NCBI GenBank assembly: GCA_964401615.1
Contig: CAYNZF010000041.1
Coordinates: forward strand, 1 to 19,133
Direction of reading: 5' to 3'
Length of the DNA stretch: 19,133 nt
Source of the DNA: JAXGQD01 sp964401615
GTDB taxonomy: Bacteria > Bacillota > Clostridia > Saccharofermentanales > Fastidiosipilaceae
Positions 7,385 through 15,232 of the stretch are shown in pieces (within the stretch, counting starts at the first letter, position 1; every line of letters begins with the position of its first letter). Below the pieces are notes generated by a model that was not told the origin of the DNA, did not search any database, and worked only from the letters and a program-made list of their open reading frames with translations. Both the position numbers and the translations under genes were made by a program.

Positions 7385-8098
7385 ATGCGTTCAAAAAGAC
7401 TGCAAGATTTTAGAGCCGGGGTTAAAACCGGCGCCCCGGTCATTATGGGTTTCATCCCGATTGCTTTTGCCTATGCGCTGGCGGCTTCCAAAGTGGGACT
7501 TTCGCTTTGGGAAACCGTGCTGATGTCAGCGACTGTTTTTGGAGGGGCAAGTCAAATGATGGCAGTGGGCATGATTGCTCAGGATGCCGGTGTATTCACG
7601 ATTGTTTTCGCTACGTTCATCATCAACCTGCGGCATTTCATTATGAGCACCTGCATCTTCAACCGGATGGAGCCGACAGCCAAACGGTGGAAGTTCCTGG
7701 CCGCTTTCGGGGTGACGGATGAGTCTTTTGCCCTCTTTACCGCGGAAATGCACCAGCCCGCTTCACTCGCCTTCTATCTTGGTATCATCAGCATGACTTA
7801 CTCTTCATGGGTCCTGGGGGGTCTGATGGGTGGTCTGGCGGTGAGCCTCCTGCCGAAAATCGTTTCGGACAGTTTGGGCATTGCGCTGTATGCGGTCTTT
7901 GTCGCTTTGTTGATTCCCGGTTTGAAAAGGAATCTGCGGCTGGCTCTTTTGGTGCTCGTGACCGCGGCTTTGAATGCTTTCTTGAGACTGCTGCTGGACA
8001 GCAGCTGGGCATTGATCGCAGCCACCTTGATCGCGGCGCTGGCCGGGGTCTTTTTCGTCGACCTGGACGAAGGGCCTAAGGAGGTAGAGGCGCAGTGA
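7385..8098 (+). CDS. azlC: AzlC-family branched-chain amino acid exporter, large subunit
   Basis: A 237-residue membrane protein, the larger half of the two-component AzlCD exporter for branched-chain amino acids and their analogues. Visible family features are FRAGVKTGAPVIMGFIPIAFAYALAA at the N-terminus, FGGASQMMAVGMI (about 56-68), INLRHFIMS (about 83-91) and FGVTDESFALF. About six hydrophobic helices are present and the C-terminus is acidic. The start follows TTAGGTGAG. Its stop overlaps the start of AzlD by four bases, a coupling usual for this pair. Confidence 0.92.
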   Translation: MRSKRLQDFRAGVKTGAPVIMGFIPIAFAYALAASKVGLSLWETVLMSATVFGGASQMMAVGMIAQDAGVFTIVFATFIINLRHFIMSTCIFNRMEPTAKRWKFLAAFGVTDESFALFTAEMHQPASLAFYLGIISMTYSSWVLGGLMGGLAVSLLPKIVSDSLGIALYAVFVALLIPGLKRNLRLALLVLVTAALNAFLRLLLDSSWALIAATLIAALAGVFFVDLDEGPKEVEAQ

Positions 8099-8406
8099 GA
8101 AGAGAAATCTTAGTGATGATTCTGGGTATGGCAATCTTGACCTATCTGCCACGTGTGCTGCCGGCATTTCTATTGGAAAAAATGACCTTGAACCGCCGGG
8201 CTGAAAAATTCCTCCGCCTGATACCCTACACCGCGATGGCCGCCCTGATTTTTCCGGGTATTTTGACAGTCGATCCGGACAATGCCGCCATTGGGGCTGT
8301 CGGAGGGCTGGTCGCCGTTGCAGTCGCCTGGCTCAAGCCGTCTGTGCCGCTGGTGGTTCTTTTTTCTGTTTTGGCGGCGATGTTGATGTATCTCGTGGGG
8401 ATTTGA
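8095..8406 (+). CDS. azlD: AzlD-family branched-chain amino acid exporter, small subunit
   Basis: A 103-residue membrane protein, the smaller partner of AzlC. It uses a GTG start inside the four-base GTGA overlap with the azlC stop, and AAGGAGG lies 10-16 nt upstream within azlC. The typical sequence LTYLPRVLPAFLLEKMTLNRRAEKFLRLIPYTAMAAL, here broken over residues 16-53, matches the family core, followed by two more hydrophobic helices. Length is normal. Nothing nearby indicates the regulator; no Lrp-type gene is visible. Confidence 0.92.
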   Translation: MRREILVMILGMAILTYLPRVLPAFLLEKMTLNRRAEKFLRLIPYTAMAALIFPGILTVDPDNAAIGAVGGLVAVAVAWLKPSVPLVVLFSVLAAMLMYLVGI

Positions 8407-8537
8407 GTGGAGTGCCTTTCTAAAAAATAACGTGATTGAAGACTTTTATCACAAGAAAATCGACTTCTCTAAGACCATCTTTAAAGCTATGATGAATGGA
8501 TTCATTCGATTTATCTTATCCTGAGGAGGTAACAATC

Positions 8538-9758
8538 ATGACAAAAGATAACAGTCGCAGGTGGCCTCGTCTTGTGGCCGGATTTATCATGCTTGTTTTT
8601 GCCGGGATCATCTATGCCTGGTCCATTCTCAAAGCACCTCTGGCCACTGAATTCAGCTGGGACAAGGCACAATTGGGTCTGAACTTTACGATTACCATGG
8701 GCCTTTTTTGTATTGGCGGTATTGTGGGCAGTGTTTTATTGAAACGCCTTTCTGCGCAGTGGGTCACCCTTATTGGTGCGGCTCTGACTTTTTTGGGCTT
8801 TTTTCTGACTTCTCGCGCTCAAGGTGAAATTTTTCTGCTCTATCTCAGCTACGGTTTTCTATGCGGCACTGGCATAGGTATGGTTTACAATGTCATCATC
8901 TCCACGGTAAGCAGTTGGTATCTGGATAAACGCGCGACCGCTTCCGGTGTGATGATGATGGGTTTCGGCGCGAGTTCCTTGCTGCTCGGCCCTGTACTGG
9001 CAAGGCTCTTTGACTCGTTTGGCTGGCGCAGTGCCTATTTTGTTTTCGGCGTAGCGATTTTTACGGTCCTTTTGGTGGGTTCTTTTTTTATGGTGCCCAA
9101 TCTGGCAGCGAGAAAGGCTCAAGCCGCGTCCATTAAGCACAGTGGTGATCTCAGCCCGAAAGAGATGCTGCGCACCTCCAGCTTCTGGTTGTTTTATCTC
9201 TTTTTGATTCTTGTTTCCGTGGTGGGGACCGGCGTCATCAGCTTTGGAAAGGACGTCGCCCTGTCCGTAGGCGCCGCAGAATCTTTAGCGGTACTGCTGG
9301 TAGGCGCTTTATCCGTATGCAATGGTCTATCACGCATCATCACCGGTTATCTCTTTGATTCCATTGGCCGGGTCAAGACCATGCTTTTGTCGAATGCCGT
9401 AGCTATCCTGGCCGTCCTCTTGATGATGGCCGCGGTCTATTTTTCCTCAATTCCTTTTGTGATTGCAGGAATGCTGGCGGTTGGTTTTTCTTACGGTTCC
9501 GGGCCGCCCATCGGTTCGGGTTATGTCTCCAAGCTTTATGGCCCGACCTATTTCGCCACGAACTTCAGTCTCGCCAACACCCAGCTGATTTTTTCTTCTT
9601 TCTCTTCCACGATCAGCGGCATGATTCTGGGTGTGACCGGCAGTTACCTTTATATTTTCGCTTTTTTTCTGCTTTGTGCCGTGCTTGCATTATTCATCAA
9701 CCTTTACATCAGAAGCAAAGGCCGGCAAGTGCAGAGCGTCAACTCCGGCAAAGCTTGA
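8538..9758 (+). CDS. OxlT-like major facilitator superfamily transporter
   Basis: A 406-residue MFS carrier of the oxalate:formate antiporter-like group, with about 12 hydrophobic helices. I start it at the ATG at 8538 because GAGGAGG lies just upstream (8522-8528). The in-frame ATG at 8496 has no ribosome site and adds 14 residues unlike the family. Features of the group are RWPRLVAGF and GIIYAWSILKAPL in helix 1, GFLCGTGIGMVYN (about residues 110-122), SGVMMMGFGASSLLLGP and a second-half GLSRIITGYLFDSIGR. Substrate is probably a small organic anion but cannot be decided. It follows azlD by 131 nt and ends convergent with the DUF2284 gene, 39 nt away, without a clear terminator. Confidence 0.87.
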   Translation: MTKDNSRRWPRLVAGFIMLVFAGIIYAWSILKAPLATEFSWDKAQLGLNFTITMGLFCIGGIVGSVLLKRLSAQWVTLIGAALTFLGFFLTSRAQGEIFLLYLSYGFLCGTGIGMVYNVIISTVSSWYLDKRATASGVMMMGFGASSLLLGPVLARLFDSFGWRSAYFVFGVAIFTVLLVGSFFMVPNLAARKAQAASIKHSGDLSPKEMLRTSSFWLFYLFLILVSVVGTGVISFGKDVALSVGAAESLAVLLVGALSVCNGLSRIITGYLFDSIGRVKTMLLSNAVAILAVLLMMAAVYFSSIPFVIAGMLAVGFSYGSGPPIGSGYVSKLYGPTYFATNFSLANTQLIFSSFSSTISGMILGVTGSYLYIFAFFLLCAVLALFINLYIRSKGRQVQSVNSGKA

Positions 9759-9797
9759 TGGCCACTGAATCGTGCACGCTTTATTGAGGGAAAATAA

Positions 9798-10358
9798 TCA
9801 CTTCATTAAAACGGCACCGGTGTAGGTTATCGTGTCCTGACCGTTGTAATAGGGAATTCCGGCAAGCGTACAGAGCTCACTGACTAAGATCCCCAAAGAC
9901 TCCACTGAAGGCATGGCCAGGTCCGGCATGATACAAGGCGCGTCCGGATACGAGCAGACTTCACACAACGTGCAGCCCCCGACGGCGAGGAAAAGCAGTT
10001 TTTCATCCTCTGTCGGATTAAGACGTTTTAGTTCGGTGAAGGCTTCCTTGATGACCTTCTCCCCGTCCATCATGCCCTCCCAGTCAAAAGAATCTTCGAG
10101 TTGACAAACCCGTTGGAAAATCATCCCCGCACGATATTCTTTTATTTTTTCGCGCCAGTCTTCCAAACGGCCGTTACCCGGTGGGCAGGTCCAATTTTTG
10201 CCATATTGGCCACAGATATTTTGTTCACACATTGCAAGCACATCTTCACGTAAAGGCAGTACCTGAGGATCAAAAAAACCGTGTTTGTTCAGGCCCAGCT
10301 CTGTGGCTTTTTCAATCAATTCGAGGCTGATTTGATTTAAGTCTTCTGGTAATGTCAT
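9798..10358 (-). CDS. DUF2284 cysteine-rich putative metal-binding protein
   Basis: A 186-residue cytoplasmic protein of the DUF2284 family. Cysteines fall in two groups. The first is Cys44, Cys49 and Cys58, in the QYGKNWTCPPGNG motif. The second is Cys129/132/135 (GCTLCEVCSYP) followed by Cys142 (APCIMPDLAMPS), and resembles an iron-sulfur or metal site. The ATG overlaps the TGA of the RACo-like gene as ATGA, so the two proteins are probably made together. The family's biochemical role is not known to me; it is recurrent in methanogens and methyl-transfer anaerobes. Here the coupling suggests a job in corrinoid reactivation or electron delivery, which is inference. Confidence 0.85.
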   Translation of the reverse strand: MTLPEDLNQISLELIEKATELGLNKHGFFDPQVLPLREDVLAMCEQNICGQYGKNWTCPPGNGRLEDWREKIKEYRAGMIFQRVCQLEDSFDWEGMMDGEKVIKEAFTELKRLNPTEDEKLLFLAVGGCTLCEVCSYPDAPCIMPDLAMPSVESLGILVSELCTLAGIPYYNGQDTITYTGAVLMK

Positions 10359-11971
10359 TCCGGATACCCCATATATTCCACATAGTAATTCATAAACAGC
10401 GCGCTGTGGGACAATTCCACATAATCACAGTTCCGCGCGATTTCTTTCGCCCGGGCACGTGTTTCATCCTGCAAAAGGTTCAAGGCCGCACCGCGACCCG
10501 ACGCGTTCCCTATACCAATGATGCGCCCTTCCATTTCTTTCGGTAAAAGTCCCGCCACCAGGGCACTTTCATCATCTAGAAAATTCCCAAAGCCACCCGC
10601 CAGAAAGAGCGTGTCCAAATCGTCGTAACTCAGCCCTTTTGTATGGATCAGCGTCTCCATCCCTGCACGGATCGCGGCTTTGGCCAATTGGACTTCGCGC
10701 ACATCTTTAGCCGTAAAAAGGATTTGTTTTTGACCCTGACTGTCCCCATCAACCAGCACAAAAGCCAAGCCTTCATCGTGCTCGATCACGCGCGCCGACA
10801 GCCTTGGGTTGTCAATTTCCTCAGGATCCAGCATACGGCCGGTTTCGTCGACTATACCATGTTGATAGAGCTGGGCAAAACAGTCCAGGACCCCGGAGCC
10901 GCAAATTCCGATGGGAGGCTTCCCTCCTATCGTTCGATACATGGGATCGTGCGCTAAATCGACGACACTGATGGCCCCCTCGATACCGCCGACCCCATCA
11001 TATATCGAGGCCCCTTCAAAGGCAGGTCCGGCCGCGGCAGAGCAGGCCAGCAGGCCCTCTTTGTTTCCCAGCACCATCTCCCCATTGGTACCGATGTCGA
11101 TCAGAAGACAGGGTTTTTCAGCTTGATCGATTCCGCTTGAAATGATGCCGGCAGTGATGTCCGCTCCGACATACGCAGAAATGGAGGAAATCAGGTGGAC
11201 GTTTCCTGAGAAATTCAGTCCCAGGTCCTCTGCCGGAATGTCTTTGCTCTCTAAAAATTCCGGTGTAAATGGTGCGACTGCAATCCCCCTCGCTTCCGCG
11301 CCCACCAAAAAATGCAGCATGGTCGTGTTGGCTGCGATGCACATCTCCGCCAATTCAGTAAGAGAGCGGCCATAACTGTTCATCAATTTGCTCATTAAGA
11401 GGTTTAGCTGCTGAATAATGCTGTTTTGGAGCGCGGCTGTACCCCCCTCATGTTCCATACTGAACTGAATGCGGCTGATGACATCAGCCCCGAAGCTTTT
11501 CTGCGCGTTCATTGCAGATTTCTGCCCCAGCTGCTTCCCGCTTTTCAGGTCATATAAATAGGCCGCTACCGTCGTCGTACCGATATCCACCGCGATTCCG
11601 AGGCTTTGCTTGGGCTTGACACCGGCTTTGTCAGCCGCAATATCAAAATTCGTATCAACCGCGGCCTGCATTTTTTCCGGGTAGTAAGGGACGGTTAAGT
11701 CCATACCCTGGCTCACCTTTTGCATGCAGGCCAAACGAAAGCCCTCATTCAACTCCTGTTCGCTGAAATAATCCCGTTCATTTTGTGTGATGGGGGCCGT
11801 CATCCCGACAATCATGACGCGGCATTTTCCACAGGTTCCCACACCGCCGCAAGGGCTTGGCAAAGGTACATTGCGTTGTACGAACGTTTTTAGATTTTCA
11901 CCTATGCTAGCGCTTGCTTGTAAATCCAAGTTACCTTGTTTAATGTGTATCCTTACTTCTTCCGGCATCAT
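10355..11971 (-). CDS. RACo-like ATP-dependent reductive activator of corrinoid proteins
   Basis: A 538-residue protein that should reduce inactive Co(II) corrinoid to Co(I) with ATP. The N-terminal ferredoxin domain carries a 2Fe-2S set CGGVGTCGKC (Cys41, Cys47, Cys50) and Cys82. From about residue 124 comes the ASKHA ATPase/DUF4445 region: SLGIAVDIGTTTVAAYLYD, then LLIDIGTNGEMVLG, CSAAAGPAFEGA and LFLAGGFGNFLD. It is shorter than the roughly 600-residue characterised activators. Two ATGs, 11971 and 11968, follow AAGGAG; the second has the better spacing (5 nt), so the true start may be one codon in. It sits 81 nt after the GTPase gene and is translationally coupled to DUF2284. Confidence 0.92.
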   Translation of the reverse strand: MMPEEVRIHIKQGNLDLQASASIGENLKTFVQRNVPLPSPCGGVGTCGKCRVMIVGMTAPITQNERDYFSEQELNEGFRLACMQKVSQGMDLTVPYYPEKMQAAVDTNFDIAADKAGVKPKQSLGIAVDIGTTTVAAYLYDLKSGKQLGQKSAMNAQKSFGADVISRIQFSMEHEGGTAALQNSIIQQLNLLMSKLMNSYGRSLTELAEMCIAANTTMLHFLVGAEARGIAVAPFTPEFLESKDIPAEDLGLNFSGNVHLISSISAYVGADITAGIISSGIDQAEKPCLLIDIGTNGEMVLGNKEGLLACSAAAGPAFEGASIYDGVGGIEGAISVVDLAHDPMYRTIGGKPPIGICGSGVLDCFAQLYQHGIVDETGRMLDPEEIDNPRLSARVIEHDEGLAFVLVDGDSQGQKQILFTAKDVREVQLAKAAIRAGMETLIHTKGLSYDDLDTLFLAGGFGNFLDDESALVAGLLPKEMEGRIIGIGNASGRGAALNLLQDETRARAKEIARNCDYVELSHSALFMNYYVEYMGYPE

Positions 11972-11997
11972 GGCTCCTTATCAGTTTATTAAGGCAA

Positions 11998-12027
11998 CGG
12001 GCGCATGATTCTCTCGACATGCACCCG
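11998..12027 (-). repeat. Intercistronic hairpin before the RACo-like gene
   Basis: CGGGCGCATG and CATGCACCCG pair with one C-A mismatch around a 10-nt loop, in the 81-nt gap between the GTPase stop and the RACo-like start. No T run follows in the minus direction, so it is more likely an mRNA processing, stability or attenuation element than a terminator. Confidence 0.5.
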
Positions 12028-12052
12028 CTGCGTTTTACCAGACCTGAATTGT

Positions 12053-12997
12053 TTAATTGACGAGCTGATTATTGAATTGTGCCTGCGCGGCCAGGGCCTT
12101 CATCACAGCCTCTTTACACGCCAGACTGCTGTTATACAAAATATTGAGTAAATTTTCAGTACTTGCCTCAGGATACGTGGATATGTTCAGGTCATCACCT
12201 ACCGCATCGACGTGCCATGCCCCATCCGAAAGCTGCACTAACCCTTTGATCCGAAAGGTCTCATCGGCGAAATCAGCCAGCAGCTGTTCCAGGTCTGCGC
12301 GGCTTTGCTTCGGGTCGATGAACAAGGCCAGCTTGCGTAAGCTGAGATCTTTCCTGGTCGCCGCCAAAGGCTGTCCCGCGCTCTCCAGCCTTTCTTTGTG
12401 TGACAAAGCCGTGTCAAGCTGCTCAAAAATTTCTGCATCAACACGCCCGAAAACCGTGACCCTGTAGTCCGCGTCCGGTCTCAGACTGAGCAGTTTTTCC
12501 ACAACTTCGGCAAGTTGTGCTTCGTCAACCAGGTCCGCTTTGTTGATCACAAACGCGTCGCTGATCATGATCTGCTTTTCGCTGACCAGGGCCGTGTTCA
12601 CGTATCTGTGAAAGCGCTTGGCATCGATCAGGCAGATCGTCCCGGCAAAACTTAAGCGTTCGGAAAAACCCGGCATGCCTAAAATGCGCTGTACATGAGT
12701 GGGATCGGACAGCCCGGAGGCTTCGACGACGATGGCGTCAATTTCCCGCTGCTGCAAGTCAGCCAGGGCCTTTTCAAAAGCCGGCAGCTGACAAGCGCAG
12801 AAGATTGAACCATTGTCGATTTCTGTCACCACATAACCGGAGTTCGCCAGGACCGTTCCGTCAACACCCGCTTTACCGAATTCGTTTACGATGATGGCCA
12901 CCTTACGGGGCGGAAAAATCTTCAACAATTGCTTCATCAAAGATGTTTTTCCGGAACCCAGGAAACCGGTCAGGAGATAAACACTGATTTTAGTCAT
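12053..12997 (-). CDS. CobW/COG0523-family GTPase
   Basis: A 314-residue P-loop GTPase of the CobW/metallochaperone family. Walker A is GFLGSGKT (residues 11-18), the switch region has NEFGKAGVDG, Walker B-like VVEASGLSDP lies at 91-99, and the guanine motif NKAD at 152-155. The family's CxCC metal motif is reduced to CACQ (Cys67, Cys69, Gln70). A CobW C-terminal domain covers about 220-310. I chose ATG 12997, four nt after the upstream stop, because the family starts directly with the P-loop strand. A TTG at 13018 would add seven residues. Context suggests delivery of zinc or cobalt/corrinoid to the methyltransferases, which is inference. Confidence 0.87.
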   Translation of the reverse strand: MTKISVYLLTGFLGSGKTSLMKQLLKIFPPRKVAIIVNEFGKAGVDGTVLANSGYVVTEIDNGSIFCACQLPAFEKALADLQQREIDAIVVEASGLSDPTHVQRILGMPGFSERLSFAGTICLIDAKRFHRYVNTALVSEKQIMISDAFVINKADLVDEAQLAEVVEKLLSLRPDADYRVTVFGRVDAEIFEQLDTALSHKERLESAGQPLAATRKDLSLRKLALFIDPKQSRADLEQLLADFADETFRIKGLVQLSDGAWHVDAVGDDLNISTYPEASTENLLNILYNSSLACKEAVMKALAAQAQFNNQLVN

Positions 12998-13001
12998 CGA
13001 G

Positions 13002-14357
13002 TCAGAGTTTCTCCTCAATTGCTTTATTCAGTTTTTCTTTACTCGGTACGATCGAACGGAATTTCAGTTCTCCGTTGATATACATGGAAGGAAGATTCAT
13101 GACACCCATTTTCTTACAACGAGCGATGTTTTCTTTCACCGTGTATTTATATTCCACCATATCGATGCGGTCGCCAAAGTGGGCTTTCGCTTCGTCGGCA
13201 GCGCCCATCATGTAGGTGCAGGCCGCGCAGGTGGCGGAGTCCAAAGTAAAGACTTCAACCAGTGGTTTGGACAGATTGGCGTAGTCCGGCAGTTCAACCT
13301 CGATGTCATCTTCAACGACCGTATAATTAGCCAGCATTTCACGCGCTTCGTCAGGTTGAGAAACGGCCAGTCCGACCGCGATGGTGTTTTCGATGGGGAC
13401 TGCGTAGGGCATATCACAGCCCGGAGCCAGGATGTAGTTTTGTTTGTTAGGCATGGCATCCAGGGTGTCGATGACATATTTCATGTTGTCTTGTTGAGTC
13501 CCGTGCAGCATGGTGGTGGTCAAAGGAATGTTTCCGCCAAGCGCGATATTATAGCGGTCTGTGATTTCCTTGGCGCTCATCAAATTGACGTTTTCATCGA
13601 TTGAAATGGAGTCAGGACCTGTTTTACACATAGGTTCTATGTTACGAGTCGCATCACCGCATACGAAGAAGGATGAATAGGCACCTTGTGAACGAATCTT
13701 GTCAAAAAGCGCGGTGAAAGGGGCGCTCATGAACTCTTCAAAATGGTCCTGAGAAATCTGTGAAATCAGGGGGTCGACGACTGCGATAATATCCATGCCG
13801 GCAGCGACATAAAGCTCAGACATTTTTTCCGCGACACGCAGACAGAAGCCCAGGAGATTGTTGACATATTCATCGTCATCGTACATATCCATAAAGATAT
13901 CGTTGCCACGCAAGTGAGCGGCCAATGTGAAAGGTCCGCAAATCAGGCCATAAAGCATCACGTCGTCGCCGATTGCCTCTTTGACGCGCTTCATGACGTC
14001 CAAAATCATCGGAATCCGCCCGTCATTTTCGGTAGGAATGGTGCAGTCGCAGGGAACGACGGCTTCGTCTTCAAGGGGATGTGTTTTGACAGAAGGCGGT
14101 GCTTCATGGCCCCATACCAGTTCACAGCCGAGTATTTCAGCTTCTACCTGCAGGTCGAAAACTACAGGCATACCCTGAGGTTTATATAAGCGAAAGACCT
14201 CCATCAGGGATTCAAAAAGCTTGTCTCCGTCGGTCAAGACTTCTTTGGCCGAATAGCCTTTAAGCGCTCCTGCGTGTACACCGGCAAAAGGCACCCAGGG
14301 TACTTGTTCGGTGGCCTGATGCTTGAGTACGTTTTCCAAAATTGCACGATTGTTCAT
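13002..14357 (-). CDS. URO-D/MtaA-like corrinoid methyltransferase fused to a thioredoxin-like domain
   Basis: A 451-residue cytoplasmic protein. Residues 1-345 are a uroporphyrinogen-decarboxylase-fold TIM barrel of the MtaA/methylcobamide methyltransferase type, with VPFAGVHAG (22-30), GPFTLAAHLRG (141-151), SSFFVCGDATRNI (228-240) and LAPGCDMPYAVP (310-321). In MtaA-type enzymes zinc is held by HxC...C. Here Cys233 and Cys314 are kept, but the histidine position is Phe231. Residues 364-451 form a separate thioredoxin-like domain with Cys377-AA-Cys380 and a cis-proline loop NLPSMYINGE. The fusion and the missing His are notable. It heads the operon with the GTPase, RACo-like and DUF2284 genes. 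It is unlikely to be haem synthesis HemE. Confidence 0.88.
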   Translation of the reverse strand: MNNRAILENVLKHQATEQVPWVPFAGVHAGALKGYSAKEVLTDGDKLFESLMEVFRLYKPQGMPVVFDLQVEAEILGCELVWGHEAPPSVKTHPLEDEAVVPCDCTIPTENDGRIPMILDVMKRVKEAIGDDVMLYGLICGPFTLAAHLRGNDIFMDMYDDDEYVNNLLGFCLRVAEKMSELYVAAGMDIIAVVDPLISQISQDHFEEFMSAPFTALFDKIRSQGAYSSFFVCGDATRNIEPMCKTGPDSISIDENVNLMSAKEITDRYNIALGGNIPLTTTMLHGTQQDNMKYVIDTLDAMPNKQNYILAPGCDMPYAVPIENTIAVGLAVSQPDEAREMLANYTVVEDDIEVELPDYANLSKPLVEVFTLDSATCAACTYMMGAADEAKAHFGDRIDMVEYKYTVKENIARCKKMGVMNLPSMYINGELKFRSIVPSKEKLNKAIEEKL

Positions 14358-14419
14358 ATAACACCTCTCTTTGATAATTTTTCAAAATGTTCATACATCG
14401 AAAATGTTTGCGGCAGCGA

Positions 14420-14437
14420 AAGGCTTGTTTCAGCCTT
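14420..14437 (-). repeat. Leader stem-loop at the 5' end of the methyltransferase operon transcript
   Basis: AAGGCT and AGCCTT pair perfectly around a 6-nt loop. The predicted transcription start is near 14438, so the hairpin would form the very 5' end of the mRNA, about 60 nt before the ATG. A 5' stem-loop can stabilise mRNA; a binding role is not shown. Confidence 0.4.
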
Positions 14438-14444
14438 AAATTCA

Positions 14445-14478
14445 ATTTTAATGGATTACCTAGATGAAAGCTAGCACA
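14445..14478 (-). promoter_or_regulatory. Shared promoter element, copy 1 (fused methyltransferase operon)
   Basis: On the minus strand TGTGCTAGCTTTCA (14465-14478) is followed by 14 bp and TAAAAT (14445-14450). The same 14-mer, spacing and hexamer occur at 15973-16006 in front of the corrinoid gene. TAAAAT is a good -10 box, but the 14-mer contains no recognisable -35, so it probably binds an activator or alternative sigma factor. Confidence 0.65.
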
Positions 14479-14606
14479 GAAGCACTCATCCGGATTTTTT
14501 GCAATTTAGTATCAAAGTATTGAGACTCGTTTTTCGTGAACAAATGCGTATAATAAGAAAAACAAGAAACTGAGGCGCAGTTGTCGCACTCAAGCGGAGG
14601 AAATTT

Positions 14607-15173
14607 ATGCCAATTGTGTTACCGGCCCTTGTCGACTGGATTTTAGTCGTTTTGCTCTCTGCCTTGCTGATATATTTTGCCTATCTGATTTTTCGCCGTA
14701 ACCGCAGCATCAAAGTCAAAGGGAGCGATGATTTTATCTATTCAACTTTTCTCATGCTCATTTTGATTTTGATCAATCCCGTCGATTTTAACATGAGCCT
14801 TGTTGCGATCGGGCGTTCAATCCTGCTTTATTTCGTCATGTTTTTCCAGTTTGCCATCAGACGAGGTTTATCGGAGCGTGGTTTTGAAAAGATTTTTTTC
14901 CATATCCCCTGGGAGAAGATCGAACTCATCGAGGTTTCCGAAAAACCTTCCATGCGCGGTAAAATTTTAGTCACTGCCCAGGACAGCGGAAAATTTCGCT
15001 TCAATTTATTTTTCAGCATCGCTAAAACAGAGGAGGTGCTCAGCCATCTCAATCGCTTTGTGCCCGAGCATTTGATGATCAGGCAGGATCTGGCCGGAAA
15101 ACTGGAGCAGTACACCCAGATGCGTAACACCATCAGCAGCCCGTCCACCCGGCCAAGTAAAAAGAAAAAATAA
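14607..15173 (+). CDS. Membrane protein of unknown function
   Basis: A 188-residue protein with three hydrophobic segments (about 7-29, 44-58 and 67-84) followed by a cytoplasmic domain of about 100 residues and a Lys-rich tail. The soluble part (GFEKIFFHIPWEKIELIEVSE and the following strands, residues about 92-112 onward) looks like a small PH-like or DUF5673-like beta domain, but I am not sure of the family. GGAGG lies seven nt before the ATG, and a TATAAT box is at 14549-14554. It is alone on the plus strand between two minus-strand methyl-transfer units and ends at a strong terminator. No functional link can be shown. Confidence 0.75.
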   Translation: MPIVLPALVDWILVVLLSALLIYFAYLIFRRNRSIKVKGSDDFIYSTFLMLILILINPVDFNMSLVAIGRSILLYFVMFFQFAIRRGLSERGFEKIFFHIPWEKIELIEVSEKPSMRGKILVTAQDSGKFRFNLFFSIAKTEEVLSHLNRFVPEHLMIRQDLAGKLEQYTQMRNTISSPSTRPSKKKK

Positions 15174-15185
15174 ATGGCACAGTAC

Positions 15186-15215
15186 AAAAAAGAGGCCTTG
15201 CTGGGCCTCTTTTTT
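15186..15215. terminator. Bidirectional intrinsic terminator
   Basis: AAAAAAGAGGCC and GGCCTCTTTTTT form a perfect 12-bp stem with a 6-nt loop (TTGCTG), and T residues continue to 15218. It serves the membrane protein gene (plus) and, by symmetry, the corrinoid protein gene (minus), which end 12 nt before and 17 nt after it. Confidence 0.92.
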
Positions 15216-15232
15216 TTTGCGGACTAAAAGAT

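Noticed and set aside
7805..8167. A 120-codon minus-strand open frame over azlC/azlD
   Set aside because: Its product is Gln/Arg/Ser-rich without family features, and the plus-strand azlCD pair explains the sequence.
9763..9770. GCCACTG, a match to part of the cobalamin riboswitch core, near corrinoid-linked genes
   Set aside because: It lies in a 39-bp convergent gap downstream of both genes, with no B12-box or room for a riboswitch.
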